Assembly: GCA_042408875.1 (NCBI GenBank)
Contig: JBHOQS010000002.1
Coordinates: 62,001 to 126,000 of the forward strand
Origin: JBHOQS01 sp042408875
Lineage (GTDB): Bacteria; Chloroflexota; UBA11872; JBHOQS01
Length of the DNA: 64,000 nt
Direction: 5' to 3'
How positions within the stretch are numbered: the stretch's first letter is position 1; each line of letters begins with the position of its first letter. Shown here one piece after another: positions 31,446-40,382 of this stretch. Below the pieces are notes generated by a model, which saw only the letters and a list, made by a program, of their open reading frames with translations, did no database searches and was not told the origin of the DNA. The translations under genes and the position numbers were made by a program.

Positions 31446-32828
31446 ATGTCTGCACGTACGCAGCCCCTGCACGGTCCGATCCGTGCCGGTGCTGCCGCCG
31501 TCGCTACCACGCCTCCTCTCGGGGTGGAGCTGGCAGGATCGTTCACCAGGCGTGTGGCCGCGGCTATCCACGACGATCTGTATGCCCATGCGCTGGTACT
31601 CGACAACGGAGCGGTGCGCCTGGCACTGGTCAGCCTCGACCTGATCTGCATTCCGGGGCACCTCGTCGCCCAGGCGCGGCGGCTCATCGAAGCCCGCTGC
31701 GGCATCCCGCCCGGGCATGTCCTGATTGCCTGCACGCACACGCACTCTGCGCCGGCCACAACCGGGCTGCTGGGTGCCGAGCCGGATCCTGCGTACACGG
31801 CGGAGTTGCCGGAGCGCATCGCTGCAGCGGTGGCGCTCGCCGCAGCACGGACCCAGCCGGCGCGGCTCGGCTGGGCTGTCGGGCACGAGCCCCGTGTGAG
31901 CTTCAATCGCCGCTATCACATGCGTGACGGCACGGTGCGCATGAACCCTGGGCGCGGCAACCCGGATATCGTGCGCCCTGCCGGCCCGATCGATCCAGAG
32001 ATCGGAGTCCTGTACGCCGAAGCGCTGGACGACCGGCCGATTGCCATAGCGGTCAGCTTCGCCCTGCACTACGTGGGCGTCGATAGCGCCACCGAAGTCT
32101 CGGCAGACTACTTCGGCCACTTCGCCCGGCACATGCAGGAGCGCTACGGCCGCGACTTCCAGACCATCTTCTTCAACGGGTGCAGCGGGGACATTAACGC
32201 CATAGACGTCGCTAATCCACACCAGCTTGCTGGACACCGCGAGGCAGCGCGCGTGGCTGCCATCCTGGCCGATGACGTGGCTGCGCTCCTGGCACGCATG
32301 GCACTCACCGAAGAGGCTGTACTGGGCGCCGTGCAACGCTGGCCCGTGCTGCCGCGCCGCAGACAGACGGCGCTAGACGTTGAGCTCGCCCGCCGTATCC
32401 TGGCGAACCCGCCCGAGCGTCCCCGCGCCGGTGGTATCCCCTCCGAGGGCCCGTTTAGCTGGGTTACCGGCCAGCCGATCCCCGACGGGCAGTTGCGGCA
32501 GTACGCGCTTGAGGTGCTACACCTGGCCGCGATGCCGGAACATATCCAGACCGAGGTGCAGGCGCTGCGCGTGGGTGAGGCCGCGATCGTCGCCCTCCCG
32601 GGTGAGATCTTCGTTGAGCTGGGGCTGGCCATCAAGGCGCGGTCACCCTTTGCACCCACGCTGCTCGCAGAGCTGGCGAATGACTATATCGGCTATGTGC
32701 CCACCACGAAGGCGTTCCACGAGGGCGGCTATGAAACCTGGGCCGCCCGCTCGGCTCTCCCTGCCCCGGGCGCGGGCGAGCTGCTGGTCGAGCATGCGAC
32801 CGCGGCGTTGGCAGCCTTGCAGGGGTAG
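31446..32828 (+). CDS. Neutral ceramidase-like hydrolase (neutral/alkaline non-lysosomal ceramidase family)
   Basis: 460-aa protein related to the N-terminal catalytic domain of neutral ceramidases, which are zinc amidohydrolases. Supporting motifs are the early ALVLDNGAVRLALVSLDLICIPG, LIACTHTHSAPATTG near residue 100 (zinc His region), IAVSFALHYVGVDSATEVSADYFG near 205 and FFNGCSGDINAID near 245 (catalytic Ser/Asn-Gly-Cys region). The C-terminal immunoglobulin-like domain of full ceramidases (about 650-750 aa) is missing, and no signal peptide is seen, so many such proteins act on other amide or ester substrates. GAGGAG sits 8 bases before ATG 31446; the much longer frame from 31113 overlaps the rplI start region and is rejected. 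Stand-alone gene. Confidence 0.8.
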   Translation: MSARTQPLHGPIRAGAAAVATTPPLGVELAGSFTRRVAAAIHDDLYAHALVLDNGAVRLALVSLDLICIPGHLVAQARRLIEARCGIPPGHVLIACTHTHSAPATTGLLGAEPDPAYTAELPERIAAAVALAAARTQPARLGWAVGHEPRVSFNRRYHMRDGTVRMNPGRGNPDIVRPAGPIDPEIGVLYAEALDDRPIAIAVSFALHYVGVDSATEVSADYFGHFARHMQERYGRDFQTIFFNGCSGDINAIDVANPHQLAGHREAARVAAILADDVAALLARMALTEEAVLGAVQRWPVLPRRRQTALDVELARRILANPPERPRAGGIPSEGPFSWVTGQPIPDGQLRQYALEVLHLAAMPEHIQTEVQALRVGEAAIVALPGEIFVELGLAIKARSPFAPTLLAELANDYIGYVPTTKAFHEGGYETWAARSALPAPGAGELLVEHATAALAALQG

Positions 32829-32876
32829 AGGCGCCGCGCCTCTCGACCCAGGTCTTGCCGGCTGCCGCTGCGGGGT

Positions 32877-33947
32877 TTAAAGGTCGGGCAGTTCCCGGCC
32901 CAGGCACTGCACCTGATAGCCGGTGCTGGTGACCACCAGCTCACGGATCGAGCGCCTGGCCAGGGCGAGGACCAGTAGGTCGTTCCAGCGTCCATACTCG
33001 CTGCTCGAACGATAGTGCGCCGGCAAGTCGTACCAGGTCAATGCCTGCAAGGTGAAGGCGTAGATCTCCTGCTCGAGGCAGTCTGCTGCATCAGCCACGG
33101 GTGGGGCGACGGCGTGGAGTGTCTCGTGGGCGAGCACCGCGGCGAGCACGCCCAGCGAGTCTCGCTGCAGCGCCTGGTTCACGACAATGCGGTTCTCCCG
33201 CGGACGGTAGAGCCCGCCGATGTCAGCCGGCAGGCTGCCCCACTCAATGCGCGTACCCCGTATGGCTAGGAGCGGCGCGACGGTCTCACGCCACGCTGAA
33301 ACGAAGGTATTCACCAGCACGAGGCCTGACACCAGCCGCGTGTCCTGCGCCTGCCACTGCCAGGCGGGTACCCAGTAGAAGGTCTGGCCCTCAACCTGGA
33401 AGGGGGTCTGCCGGAACCACTCCAGCCCCATGGTAGCCGGGGGTAGCTCTTCCCGCACTAGCCCATCGACCCGAAAGCCGTAGCGTTGCTCCCAGGTGGC
33501 ACGGTCAAGTACGAACCGGCCGTAGTTGGCCGCGGTGATACCGAAGAGCTCTACGTCCTGGATGGATTGGATATGCAGCAACTTCGGCTGCGGCCAGTCG
33601 GTCTCCCACTTCACCAGGTAGATGGGGTCGCCATCCTTGAGCAGCCCGGCAGACAACCAGGGATCCCCGCGCGGCTGGGCGCGGAGCTGCTCAAGCGTGA
33701 GGCTGAACCGGCTGGCCCAGTTGATCGTCCGGCCGGCTAGGGCGCGTGTGTCCCCGGCCCAGTGCAGCAGGCCGTCCTCGCCGGCAATCCACAAATGTAG
33801 CGTACCCTGCAAAGCCACCACTGTCCCTGGCGCCAGCGCTGCCTGGGCTACGCCTGCCCCGTGGCCCGGCGCGACCGTCAGGCTGAGCAGCAGTGCCATC
33901 AGCCAGACAAGCCTGGCAATTCTACCTGCTCCTTGCCACATAAACAC
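32877..33947 (-). CDS. Secreted hypothetical protein with HExxH metallopeptidase-like motif
   Basis: 356-aa exported protein of unknown family. The N-terminus has a signal peptide (basic MWQGAGRIARL, hydrophobic VWLMALLLSLTVAPG, cleavage near Ala-Gln-Ala at about residue 35). The first half has tryptophan-rich beta repeats (LQGTLHLWIAGEDGLLHWAGD). A HETLH motif occurs in LAAVLAHETLHAVAPPVADAADCLEQEI (near residue 273), matching zinc-peptidase HExxH with a following Glu candidate about 20 residues on. This makes a zinc metallopeptidase plausible but not proven. Start GTG 33947 has GGAGG 7 bases upstream; an internal ATG at 33941 is equally possible. It is convergent with the ceramidase-like gene. 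Confidence 0.65.
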   Translation of the reverse strand: MFMWQGAGRIARLVWLMALLLSLTVAPGHGAGVAQAALAPGTVVALQGTLHLWIAGEDGLLHWAGDTRALAGRTINWASRFSLTLEQLRAQPRGDPWLSAGLLKDGDPIYLVKWETDWPQPKLLHIQSIQDVELFGITAANYGRFVLDRATWEQRYGFRVDGLVREELPPATMGLEWFRQTPFQVEGQTFYWVPAWQWQAQDTRLVSGLVLVNTFVSAWRETVAPLLAIRGTRIEWGSLPADIGGLYRPRENRIVVNQALQRDSLGVLAAVLAHETLHAVAPPVADAADCLEQEIYAFTLQALTWYDLPAHYRSSSEYGRWNDLLVLALARRSIRELVVTSTGYQVQCLGRELPDL

Positions 33948-34518
33948 CCTTGTTCCTCCATAACTTTGGAATTTGACATAATTTTGACTAGAGCATTGCC
34001 CTGGGATCGCGTGGCCCAGCCATGCCGGCCGGCCGAGGCGGCACCGGGCACCTCAGGCAGTCACTGCCGGGTCCCGCCCGATGTTGTCATCTGCGTTCTC
34101 CACAGCCTGGTGTGCCTCTCTAGATCACAGGTAGCCCTTCCGCTGACGCAGCGCGATTTTGTATCGATCGAGGCTGCAGTGTGATGAACGCGCCCTGCTG
34201 TCTATAATATGCGCGCTAATAGCCCCTGCGTATGAAAATGGACCAAATTCGCTACTATTATGCGAGTACAGCACGGCCGCCGGGGCGGCCACTCCGGCCG
34301 GCTCTGTCGGGTTCCATTGAGGTGTTCCCGCACGCCAGCGAGCAGTGCGACGCGCGGTCCCAGTGCCGGGCCGCGCTGTGTGGTACGATACAGAGGTACG
34401 GTACAGATGGGCAGGATCGGCGGGCAGGCTTTATCGGGTACGTCCACGCCAAGCCGGGGCCTGGCCGGCGAGGGCGTGCGAGACCCGCATGCACTTCCGC
34501 AGGATGAGGGAGCGTGCG
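33948..34518. other. 571-base region without a supported gene
   Basis: I see no convincing coding sequence here. A perfect TATAAT lies at 34203-34208 (plus strand) without a good -35 box, and a GGCCGCC-GG-GGCGGCC hairpin near 34271. A 91-codon frame from ATG 34232 has unbiased composition and no recognisable motif. AT-rich bases 33960-34000 probably contain the promoter of the secreted protein. Any RNA made from 34203 would lead into the SRAP gene. Confidence 0.5.
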
Positions 34519-35205
34519 ATGTGTGGCCGCTTTACGAACCGGCTTTCCGAGCGCACCATTCGCGAGCACTTCCAGCTGCGTGAGCTGCCGCTGGAGGTCC
34601 GGCCCCGCTACAACATCGCCCCCGGCCAACAGGTCCTGGCCCTCCGCGGCCCTTGGGGTGCCCACGAGGCGGTGCTACTTCGCTGGGGCCTGCTCCCCGC
34701 CTGGGCCCGGGAGCCCGCGCTCGGGTACCGGACCATCAACGCCCGCGCTGAAACGGCGCACCGGCTGCCGGCCTTCCGCGCTGCCTTCCGAGCGCGCCGC
34801 TGCCTCATCCCCGCTGACGGCTTCTATGAGTGGCGGCGCGCTGCGGACGGTACGACGCCGTACTGGGTCCATCTGGCCGACGAGCAGCCGTTCGCCCTCG
34901 CCGGCCTGTGGGAGCGGTGGCTGCCGCCGGAGGGCGGCCCACCCCTGGACACCTTCACTATCTTGACCACGGAGGCGAACGAGCTGGTGCGGCAACTCCA
35001 CCCGCGCATGCCGGTGATCGTGTCGCCCACTGATTATGCGCTGTGGCTCGATCCGTCGGTGCAGGACCCGGCCGTGCTCCAGCCGCTCCTGCGGCCGTAT
35101 CCGGCGCAGGCGATGCGGGCGTACCCGGTGTCGCGCGCGGTGAACTCCCCCAGGAACGACAGCCCGGCGTGCCTTGTCCCGGCCGGCCCCCCGATCCTGG
35201 TGTAA
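34519..35205 (+). CDS. SOS-response-associated peptidase (SRAP, YedK/HMCES family)
   Basis: 228-aa protein that forms a thiazolidine cross-link with abasic sites in single-stranded DNA through Cys2, protecting them during replication. MCGRFTNRLSE gives the catalytic Cys once Met is removed. NIAPGQQVLALR and LLRWGLLPAWARE follow, then TINARAETAHRLPAFRAAFRARRCLIPADGFYEWRR with the conserved Asn, Glu and GFYEW (residues about 75-110), and the HPRMPVIV motif with catalytic His near 163. ATG 34519 is favoured over a longer frame from 34345 because Cys2 must be N-terminal; GAGGGAG lies 6 bases upstream. Confidence 0.93.
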   Translation: MCGRFTNRLSERTIREHFQLRELPLEVRPRYNIAPGQQVLALRGPWGAHEAVLLRWGLLPAWAREPALGYRTINARAETAHRLPAFRAAFRARRCLIPADGFYEWRRAADGTTPYWVHLADEQPFALAGLWERWLPPEGGPPLDTFTILTTEANELVRQLHPRMPVIVSPTDYALWLDPSVQDPAVLQPLLRPYPAQAMRAYPVSRAVNSPRNDSPACLVPAGPPILV

Positions 35206-35390
35206 TGCGTCCTGCGTACTACAGGTACTACGTAGAGCTGATTAAGAGGGGTGAACTTCAGCGTGCGACGAACCGTAGCGGCTCGTTGCACTCTTGCGCC
35301 AGGAAGTGTACCATCTCGCCGGCCAGTGCGAAGCCACAATGGCTCTGTGCTCAGTGAAGCAGTGCAGTGAAGTGTTACGTGAGGTGTTCC

Positions 35391-35681
35391 ATGTCTGAGC
35401 AGAGCGCTGAGAGCGCTGCCCAGCCGGTGCTCCGCCTGCTCCAGCAGGCAGCTGCCTTGCAGGGCATCAGCATCGACGCCGACAGCCTGCGCAGGCTGGA
35501 GTGGCGTGCGCTGCGAGCCACGCAGGCCGGGGCCCGCCTGCGCGAGCTTGCTCTGGATGGCGCTGAGCCTGTGGTCACGTTTGCTCCCCTCTCAGAAAGA
35601 GTTCTCCCAGAAGGAGCCGTCCTACAAAGAGGAGCGCCTGAGCGCCCCACTGGGCTAGAGGTGACCGATGAACGCCGATGA
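35391..35681 (+). CDS. Small amidase partner (DUF4089/AtzG-like, GatC-like)
   Basis: 96-aa helical protein immediately upstream of an amidase-signature enzyme and overlapping it by 14 bases. The sequence (VLRLLQQAAALQGISIDADS, then LRRLEWRALRATQAGARLREL, then EPVVTFAPL) resembles AtzG/DUF4089 and GatC-type subunits, which wrap around and stabilise their amidase partner. I chose ATG 35391 with GAGGTG 5 bases before it; an earlier frame start at 35367 lacks a signal. This strongly suggests a two-subunit amidase. Its conservation is low and homology should be tested by profile search. Confidence 0.65.
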   Translation: MSEQSAESAAQPVLRLLQQAAALQGISIDADSLRRLEWRALRATQAGARLRELALDGAEPVVTFAPLSERVLPEGAVLQRGAPERPTGLEVTDERR

Positions 35682-37059
35682 ACTGTGCTGGCTGAGCCTG
35701 AGCGAGCAGTCGGCGCTGGTGCAGCGCCGCGCGGTCTCGCCCCGCGAGCTCACCGCTGCAGTGCTGGCACGTATCGAGCGGCTGAACCCACGCGTGAACG
35801 CCTTCCTCACTGTGATGCGAGAGCAGGCCGAGCAGGACGCCGCCCGCGCCGAGCAAGAGCTGGCTGCCGGACAGAGCCGCGGGTCGCTGCACGGGCTGCC
35901 GATCTCCCTGAAAGACCTCTACGACACTGCTGGCGTGCGCACGACTGGCGGCGCGAAGATCCTGGCGGATCGCGTGCCGCAGCAGGATTGTACGGTGGCG
36001 CGGCGGCTGCGTGAGGCAGGCGCGGTGCTCGTGGGCAAGACGAACCTGCACGAGTTCGCCTTCGGGGTCACCAGCGCGAACCCGCACTTCGGGCCGGTGC
36101 GGAACCCCTGGGCGCCCGACCGCGTGCCGGGCGGATCGAGCGGTGGCTCGGGTGCAGCGGTTGCTGCTGGCATGGGCTCGGCCTCCCTGGGCAGCGATAC
36201 CGGTGGCTCCATCCGCATCCCAGCGGCGCTGTGCGGCATCGTTGGCCTGAAGCCGACCTACGGCCGGGTGAGCCGCGCTGGAGTGCTCCCGCTGGCATGG
36301 TCCCTCGACCATGCCGGGCCGATGACCCGCACGGTGGAGGACGCCGCGCTGGTGCTTCAGGCCATCGCCGGCCACGACCCGGCAGACCCGGCCTCGTCCC
36401 GCGCCCCGGTGCCGGACTTCCGCGCCGGCCTGCGAGACGGTGTCCGCGGTCGCAGCTTCGGTGTGCCGCGGCAGTACTTTTTCACTGAGCTCTCGCCTGA
36501 TGTGGAAGCGGCAGTCGACGCCGCCTTGGTCGAGCTCGAGCGCCTGGGCGCACGCCGTGTTGAGGTGGACCTGCCATATATCGACTATGCGCTCGATGTC
36601 ATTGAGTCCGTCATCCTGCCGGAGGCCCTCTCAGTCCATCTGCGCTGGCTGCGGGAGCGCCTGGATGACTACGGCGAGGACGTGCGGGACCGGCTGCTGG
36701 CCGCGCTGGCGATCCCGGGCGTGCAGTACGTGGATGGTCAGCGCGTCCGCCGCCTGATCTCGCAGGGCTTTGCAGAAGCGTTGCGGGATGTCGACGTCCT
36801 CGTGACGCCGACCACGGCTGTTCCGGCGCCGCCTGCGGCAGATTTCCGTGATCCCCGGGTGCTCACTCGCTTCACCGCGCCGATCAATCTCACCGGACTG
36901 CCCGCCTGTGCAGTGCCATGTGGCTTCTCCGCCGAGGGCCTGCCGCTGAGCATGCAGGTCATCGGACGCGCCTTCGATGAGGTGGCGGTGCTGCGCTTTG
37001 CCTGGGCCTACGAGCAGGCGACCGAGTGGCACCGACGGCGCCCGCCGCTGGACATGTAA
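35668..37059 (+). CDS. Amidase-signature family hydrolase (GatA/AtzE-like)
   Basis: 463-aa serine amidase with the Ser-cisSer-Lys triad. The Lys is in GLPISLKDLYDTAGVRTTGG (near residue 82), and the signature GGSSGGSGAAVAAGMGSASLGSDTGGSIRIPAALCGIVGLKPTYGRVS (residues 150-200) contains the cis-Ser and nucleophile Ser. The preceding small AtzG/GatC-like gene favours either a stand-alone amide hydrolase such as biuret- or 1-carboxybiuret-type enzymes or a GatA paralog. The absence of gatB and the divergence from GatA argue against tRNA amidation. GAGGTGACCG precedes the ATG. Downstream is a convergent ChbG-like gene. Confidence 0.88.
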   Translation: MNADELCWLSLSEQSALVQRRAVSPRELTAAVLARIERLNPRVNAFLTVMREQAEQDAARAEQELAAGQSRGSLHGLPISLKDLYDTAGVRTTGGAKILADRVPQQDCTVARRLREAGAVLVGKTNLHEFAFGVTSANPHFGPVRNPWAPDRVPGGSSGGSGAAVAAGMGSASLGSDTGGSIRIPAALCGIVGLKPTYGRVSRAGVLPLAWSLDHAGPMTRTVEDAALVLQAIAGHDPADPASSRAPVPDFRAGLRDGVRGRSFGVPRQYFFTELSPDVEAAVDAALVELERLGARRVEVDLPYIDYALDVIESVILPEALSVHLRWLRERLDDYGEDVRDRLLAALAIPGVQYVDGQRVRRLISQGFAEALRDVDVLVTPTTAVPAPPAADFRDPRVLTRFTAPINLTGLPACAVPCGFSAEGLPLSMQVIGRAFDEVAVLRFAWAYEQATEWHRRRPPLDM

Positions 37060-37077
37060 GCGTTCAGCAACGGGCGC

Positions 37078-37980
37078 TCACGCAGTGCGGACCATCTCCC
37101 GCAGTGCCTTGTATCCAATCACATGAATGCCCGCCGCGCGCACATGCCGCTGGAGCTCCTCGCTCATGAAGGCCTGGTAGTCCGCTACCCGCGCTGGCCA
37201 GTCCGGGCAGATGGCGCGTAGCTCTGGAGTGTCCTGCGCCGGGTGGAGGATGAAGACAGACAGCCCAGGCGGGAGGGCGTCGAAGACTCGGCGCGCCCGC
37301 TCGATGCGCTCAGAGGCATCGGAGAGGGGCAGCGCCGTGAAGTGGTCGAAGAGGGGTACACCGCGCTCTTCAAGCTCCTGCACGATGGGAAGCATGGCTT
37401 CTAGCGCAGATTGAGCGGGCATCTGCCGGCGAGCGGCTATAGCTGCCGCTGGAGCTGGCCTGGGCAGGAAGAGCGGGAGCCGGTGCTGCAGAGCTAGATC
37501 TCTATACGCCTGCAGGAATCGCGGATGGACCACGGTGCCCATGTGCGTATCGATATGGGTCACGTCGATGCCTGCTGCCAGGGCGCGGTCGAGCTGCGCC
37601 GCAAGCTCAGCGGCGACGGCTGACGGCTCGGCTCGTGCCTGCACATCAGCGTTCTTGCGAAAGAAATATCCCTCGTCATCAAGCAAGCCTGTCGCCTGGT
37701 CGCGCGTCGAAAGCGGTCCCCAGCGGTAGCTCGCCCACTCACTGGTGATGGTGAGATGGACGCCTATATCAAGATCGGGATGCTGGCGACAGAAGCCAGC
37801 GGCCGCCGGGAACCATGGGCAGGGCACCATCACCGACGCCGACGAGACCAGTCCAGCCTGAAAGAGCTCTTCGATGGCCGGCAGCGTGGCGTGACACATG
37901 CCGATGTCATCGGCGTGGACGATCACCGCGCGATCCTGCGGACCGAGGCCCAGGCGCCGGAGCACCGGATTGCTTTCCAC
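37078..37980 (-). CDS. ChbG/YdjC-family carbohydrate deacetylase
   Basis: 300-aa deacetylase of the YdjC/ChbG family, which removes the N-acetyl group from chito-oligosaccharides or related sugars in the cytoplasm. VIVHADDIGMCHATLPAI (metal Asp near residue 22) is the start motif; DLDIGVHLTITSEWASY supplies the metal His, and GIDVTHIDTHMGTVVHPRFLQAY the second metal/catalytic His pair (near residue 137). FILHPAQDTPELRA closes the site. The start is GTG 37980, with AAGGAGA 5 bases upstream. Length is usual (250-300). It fits the glycan-scavenging theme of the window. Confidence 0.88.
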   Translation of the reverse strand: MESNPVLRRLGLGPQDRAVIVHADDIGMCHATLPAIEELFQAGLVSSASVMVPCPWFPAAAGFCRQHPDLDIGVHLTITSEWASYRWGPLSTRDQATGLLDDEGYFFRKNADVQARAEPSAVAAELAAQLDRALAAGIDVTHIDTHMGTVVHPRFLQAYRDLALQHRLPLFLPRPAPAAAIAARRQMPAQSALEAMLPIVQELEERGVPLFDHFTALPLSDASERIERARRVFDALPPGLSVFILHPAQDTPELRAICPDWPARVADYQAFMSEELQRHVRAAGIHVIGYKALREMVRTA

Positions 37981-38035
37981 TGGCGTTCTCCTTTATGCAC
38001 GGCTCGACGAAGGGGGCTCTCTACCAGGGGCGCTC

Positions 38036-38470
38036 TCACTGCGCAATGGCGTGTCCGTAAATAAAATAGTTGGGAGTTGCTCTCACCTCGGCGCCCCAGC
38101 CCAACGCCTGCAGCCGGCCAGTAAGGTCGGCCGGGCAGTAGTAGACCTTCACGATGGTGAACTCGCGCCCGTCGTTCAGGCGCCGGCGCTGTGTGTAGCC
38201 GTCAAGGCCAGCCTGCCACGGCTCACGGACCGGCCCGGTGGAGCTGGACAGGGAGTCAATGAAGAAGACGCGGCCGCCCGGCTTCAGGCAGCGGCACACC
38301 AGATCCCAGAACGGAGCGAACTGCGCTGGCGGCACGTGCGAAAGCCAGAAACTGAAGAAGACTACGTCTGAAAAACTTGCACGAAAATCGAAACACATGA
38401 TAGAGTGCAGCCTCAACCCATTCCCGAGACAAGGTCTAGGACCGAAGAGGACACACCGCGTCGTGCTCAT
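38036..38470 (-). pseudogene. SAM-dependent methyltransferase lacking its N-terminal half
   Basis: The minus-strand frame holds FDFRASFSDVVFFSFWLSHV, RCLKPGGRVFFIDSL and a conserved end GREFTIVKVYYCPADLTGRL-QALGW, which is the C-terminal half of a class I methyltransferase. The SAM-binding GxGxG motif and the preceding ~80 residues are absent. The first 26 codons from ATG 38470 (MSTTRCVLFGPRPCLGNGLR) do not look like the family, so homology starts near 38395. The gene appears to have lost its 5' end at the edge of the repeat-rich region 38472-38804. It might still be translated, but catalysis is not expected. Confidence 0.6.
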
Positions 38471-38930
38471 CGACGCGGTGCACCACTATACATGACATGA
38501 TAATGGTAATGGTAGCGGATGGGCCAGGCAGTGCCTATCCTGGTGGAGTGCTGCACGCCCACCAGCGGTGGCTTCTCGAGGCCGCGCAGGATACGCATCG
38601 AGGAGCGCCCTGAGTGAGCATCGCGGTAGCTCATGGCTGGCTCCAGCGGTCTATACACTGTGTCGCGAAGCATGGCGACCGTCGCACGGGGTGGAGGGAT
38701 GCAATTGACGTGCTCTGCCGTGCAGCCTCCTGGACGCGGTGCACGAATGTGGGGCAGCACCAAAAGGTGCAGAGATGCAATTGACGTGCTCTGTTGTGCA
38801 GCCTATCATGGGAGGTGCGAGGGCGTTCTCTTCCTGCGTGCAGGCATTCGTGTGTGTTGCCGCGTGCGTGGCCCAGATGCCGCGTGATCTGCGACGGCAT
38901 GTATGATCCGACACGGTAGAGCCGACGCGG
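38471..38930. other. Repeat-bearing non-coding region
   Basis: About 460 bases with no supported gene. They include a GACGCGGTGCAC motif at 38472-38483 and again at 38733-38744, and a long direct repeat (separate entry). No stop-free frame of credible composition runs through on either strand. It may be the scar of a lost element that also truncated the methyltransferase. Confidence 0.5.
38690..38804. repeat. Pair of 39-base direct repeats (period 76)
   Basis: Copy 1 at 38690-38728 and copy 2 at 38766-38804 share 35 of 39 positions. The core GATGCAATTGACGTGCTCTG (38698 and 38774) is identical; the differences are GGAGG/GCAGA and CC/TT. The 37-base interval is unique. Only two copies with four mismatches make a CRISPR array unlikely. 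Confidence 0.6.
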
Positions 38931-38966
38931 TACGATATGGATGACAGGATACCGGAGGAGTGCAGC

Positions 38967-40337
38967 ATGATCTCTCGGCGCGGGTTTTTCCTGTCCGGAA
39001 CCTTTGCCAGTGCGTTACTCGGTGGCACTGCTCTGGCTGCATGCCGCCAGCCTAGCGCCCCGGGGACAACCGGGGAGCAGCAGGCCGCGCTGAAGCCAGG
39101 CACGGTGCTGTACTGGCACTGGGGCGGCATTCAGGTAGCCACGAATAACTACCACCCCAGTTTCGTGAGCTACGCAGAGAAGTTCATGCAGAAGTTCCCG
39201 CACATAAAAGTCGAGGTAGACAGCCCGGCCGGCTACTGGGACAAGATCCCCGCCAGCATCGCTGCTGGCAACCCGCCTGATGTGTTCTTCATGAATAGTG
39301 TGAACAACCGGCCATACTTCAACCAGGGCGCGATCAAAGACCTGACACCGCTGGCGAGTAAGGATCGCACCTGGGGGCGTGATCAGCAGCAGATGCTCAA
39401 GGCGTTCGTGGACTGGTACACGCTGCGCGGGAAGTTACATGGCATTCCATTCGACTACAGCACGATTGCGAACGCCTATAACCTGGCACACCTGCGGGAG
39501 GTAGGGCTGACGCCGCCATCCCAGCTCGGCGACCGGTGGGACTGGAACATGCTGGCCGACTACGCGGCGAGGCTGACGCGCCGTGAGGGGGGTGAGGTAG
39601 TCCGCTGGGGGTTCCTGGTATTGAACAGCATCGAGGTCGGCTGGTACAACTTCGTTACTGCCAACGGCGGTTCAATGTGGGACCAGGATGGACGCCGTTG
39701 TACGCTGGCTTCACCACAGGTGATCGAGGCGACGCAGTTCCTGGTGGACTTGATCTACAAGAGCCAGGTCTCGCCCACCCGCGAGCAGGCCAACCAGGCC
39801 GGCAATAATGTCACTGGCCTGATCAATAATAAATATTCTATGACAACTAACGGTGACTGGAATTTCAAGCCGCTGTCCCAGGCCCAGGGCCTGGAGTGGG
39901 ACGTAACGTTCATTCCGAAGGCGCCGAAGACGGGCAAGACCGGCAGCATGGCCAACCTGCGCGGCCTGGTCATGACCGAGCAATCGAAGGCAGTCGAACA
40001 GGCCTGGGCCTGGATGACCTTCCTCAGCACCAAGGAGATCCAGGACCAGGTGGCGGTGGACTTCGCCGAGGTGCCGGCACGGACGGACTCGGCGCTGGAG
40101 GTCTATACGAACCCGGACAAGGCTGGCCCTCCGCCGGGCCGCCGCAACCTGCGGGAGTCGATCCTGGCGACGCTGCCCATTCCGGCGCACGAGATCATCC
40201 CCTGGACACAGTTCACGCCGCTCTTTACCGGCCCGCTGAACGACATCTGGGACGGCAAGGTGGGCGTGGCCGAGGGGCTGCGCATCGCTCAGGAGAACAT
40301 TCAGAAGGCCTCTGACGAGGCTTTCAGCCGCAAGTAG
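38967..40337 (+). CDS. ABC transporter solute-binding lipoprotein, sugar type
   Basis: 456-aa family 1 extracellular binding protein. ISRRGFFLSGTFASALLGG-TALAAC is a twin-Arg-like lipoprotein signal with the lipobox Cys near residue 26. The mature domain begins VLYWHWGGIQVATNNYHPSFVSYAEKF; NPPDVFFMNSVNNRPYFNQGAI and WAWMTFLSTKEIQDQVAVDFAEVPAR match the family. ATG 38967 has GGAGGAG 6 bases upstream. A -10-like TACGAT lies at 38931-38936. No permeases or catabolic genes follow: a palindromic terminator and a convergent MFS gene come next, so it is an orphan binding protein. Confidence 0.88.
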   Translation: MISRRGFFLSGTFASALLGGTALAACRQPSAPGTTGEQQAALKPGTVLYWHWGGIQVATNNYHPSFVSYAEKFMQKFPHIKVEVDSPAGYWDKIPASIAAGNPPDVFFMNSVNNRPYFNQGAIKDLTPLASKDRTWGRDQQQMLKAFVDWYTLRGKLHGIPFDYSTIANAYNLAHLREVGLTPPSQLGDRWDWNMLADYAARLTRREGGEVVRWGFLVLNSIEVGWYNFVTANGGSMWDQDGRRCTLASPQVIEATQFLVDLIYKSQVSPTREQANQAGNNVTGLINNKYSMTTNGDWNFKPLSQAQGLEWDVTFIPKAPKTGKTGSMANLRGLVMTEQSKAVEQAWAWMTFLSTKEIQDQVAVDFAEVPARTDSALEVYTNPDKAGPPPGRRNLRESILATLPIPAHEIIPWTQFTPLFTGPLNDIWDGKVGVAEGLRIAQENIQKASDEAFSRK

Positions 40338-40341
40338 CCGC

Positions 40342-40374
40342 GGCCTCGCCATGTCGGACCGACATGGCGAGGCC
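40342..40374. terminator. Palindrome with 16-base arms and a 1-base loop
   Basis: GGCCTCGCCATGTCGG, a single A, and the exact complement. It lies 5 bases after the binding-protein stop codon and 9 bases before the convergent MFS stop. It has the same 16-1-16 geometry as the element at 58410-58442. Probably a shared bidirectional terminator without U tract. Confidence 0.55.
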
Positions 40375-40382
40375 CGGCGCCT

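Noticed and set aside
34232..34507. 91-codon plus-strand frame before the SRAP gene
   Set aside because: No ribosome binding site, motif or coding bias; likely chance.
38690..38804. CRISPR array
   Set aside because: Only two repeat copies with four differences, unequal surroundings and no cas genes.
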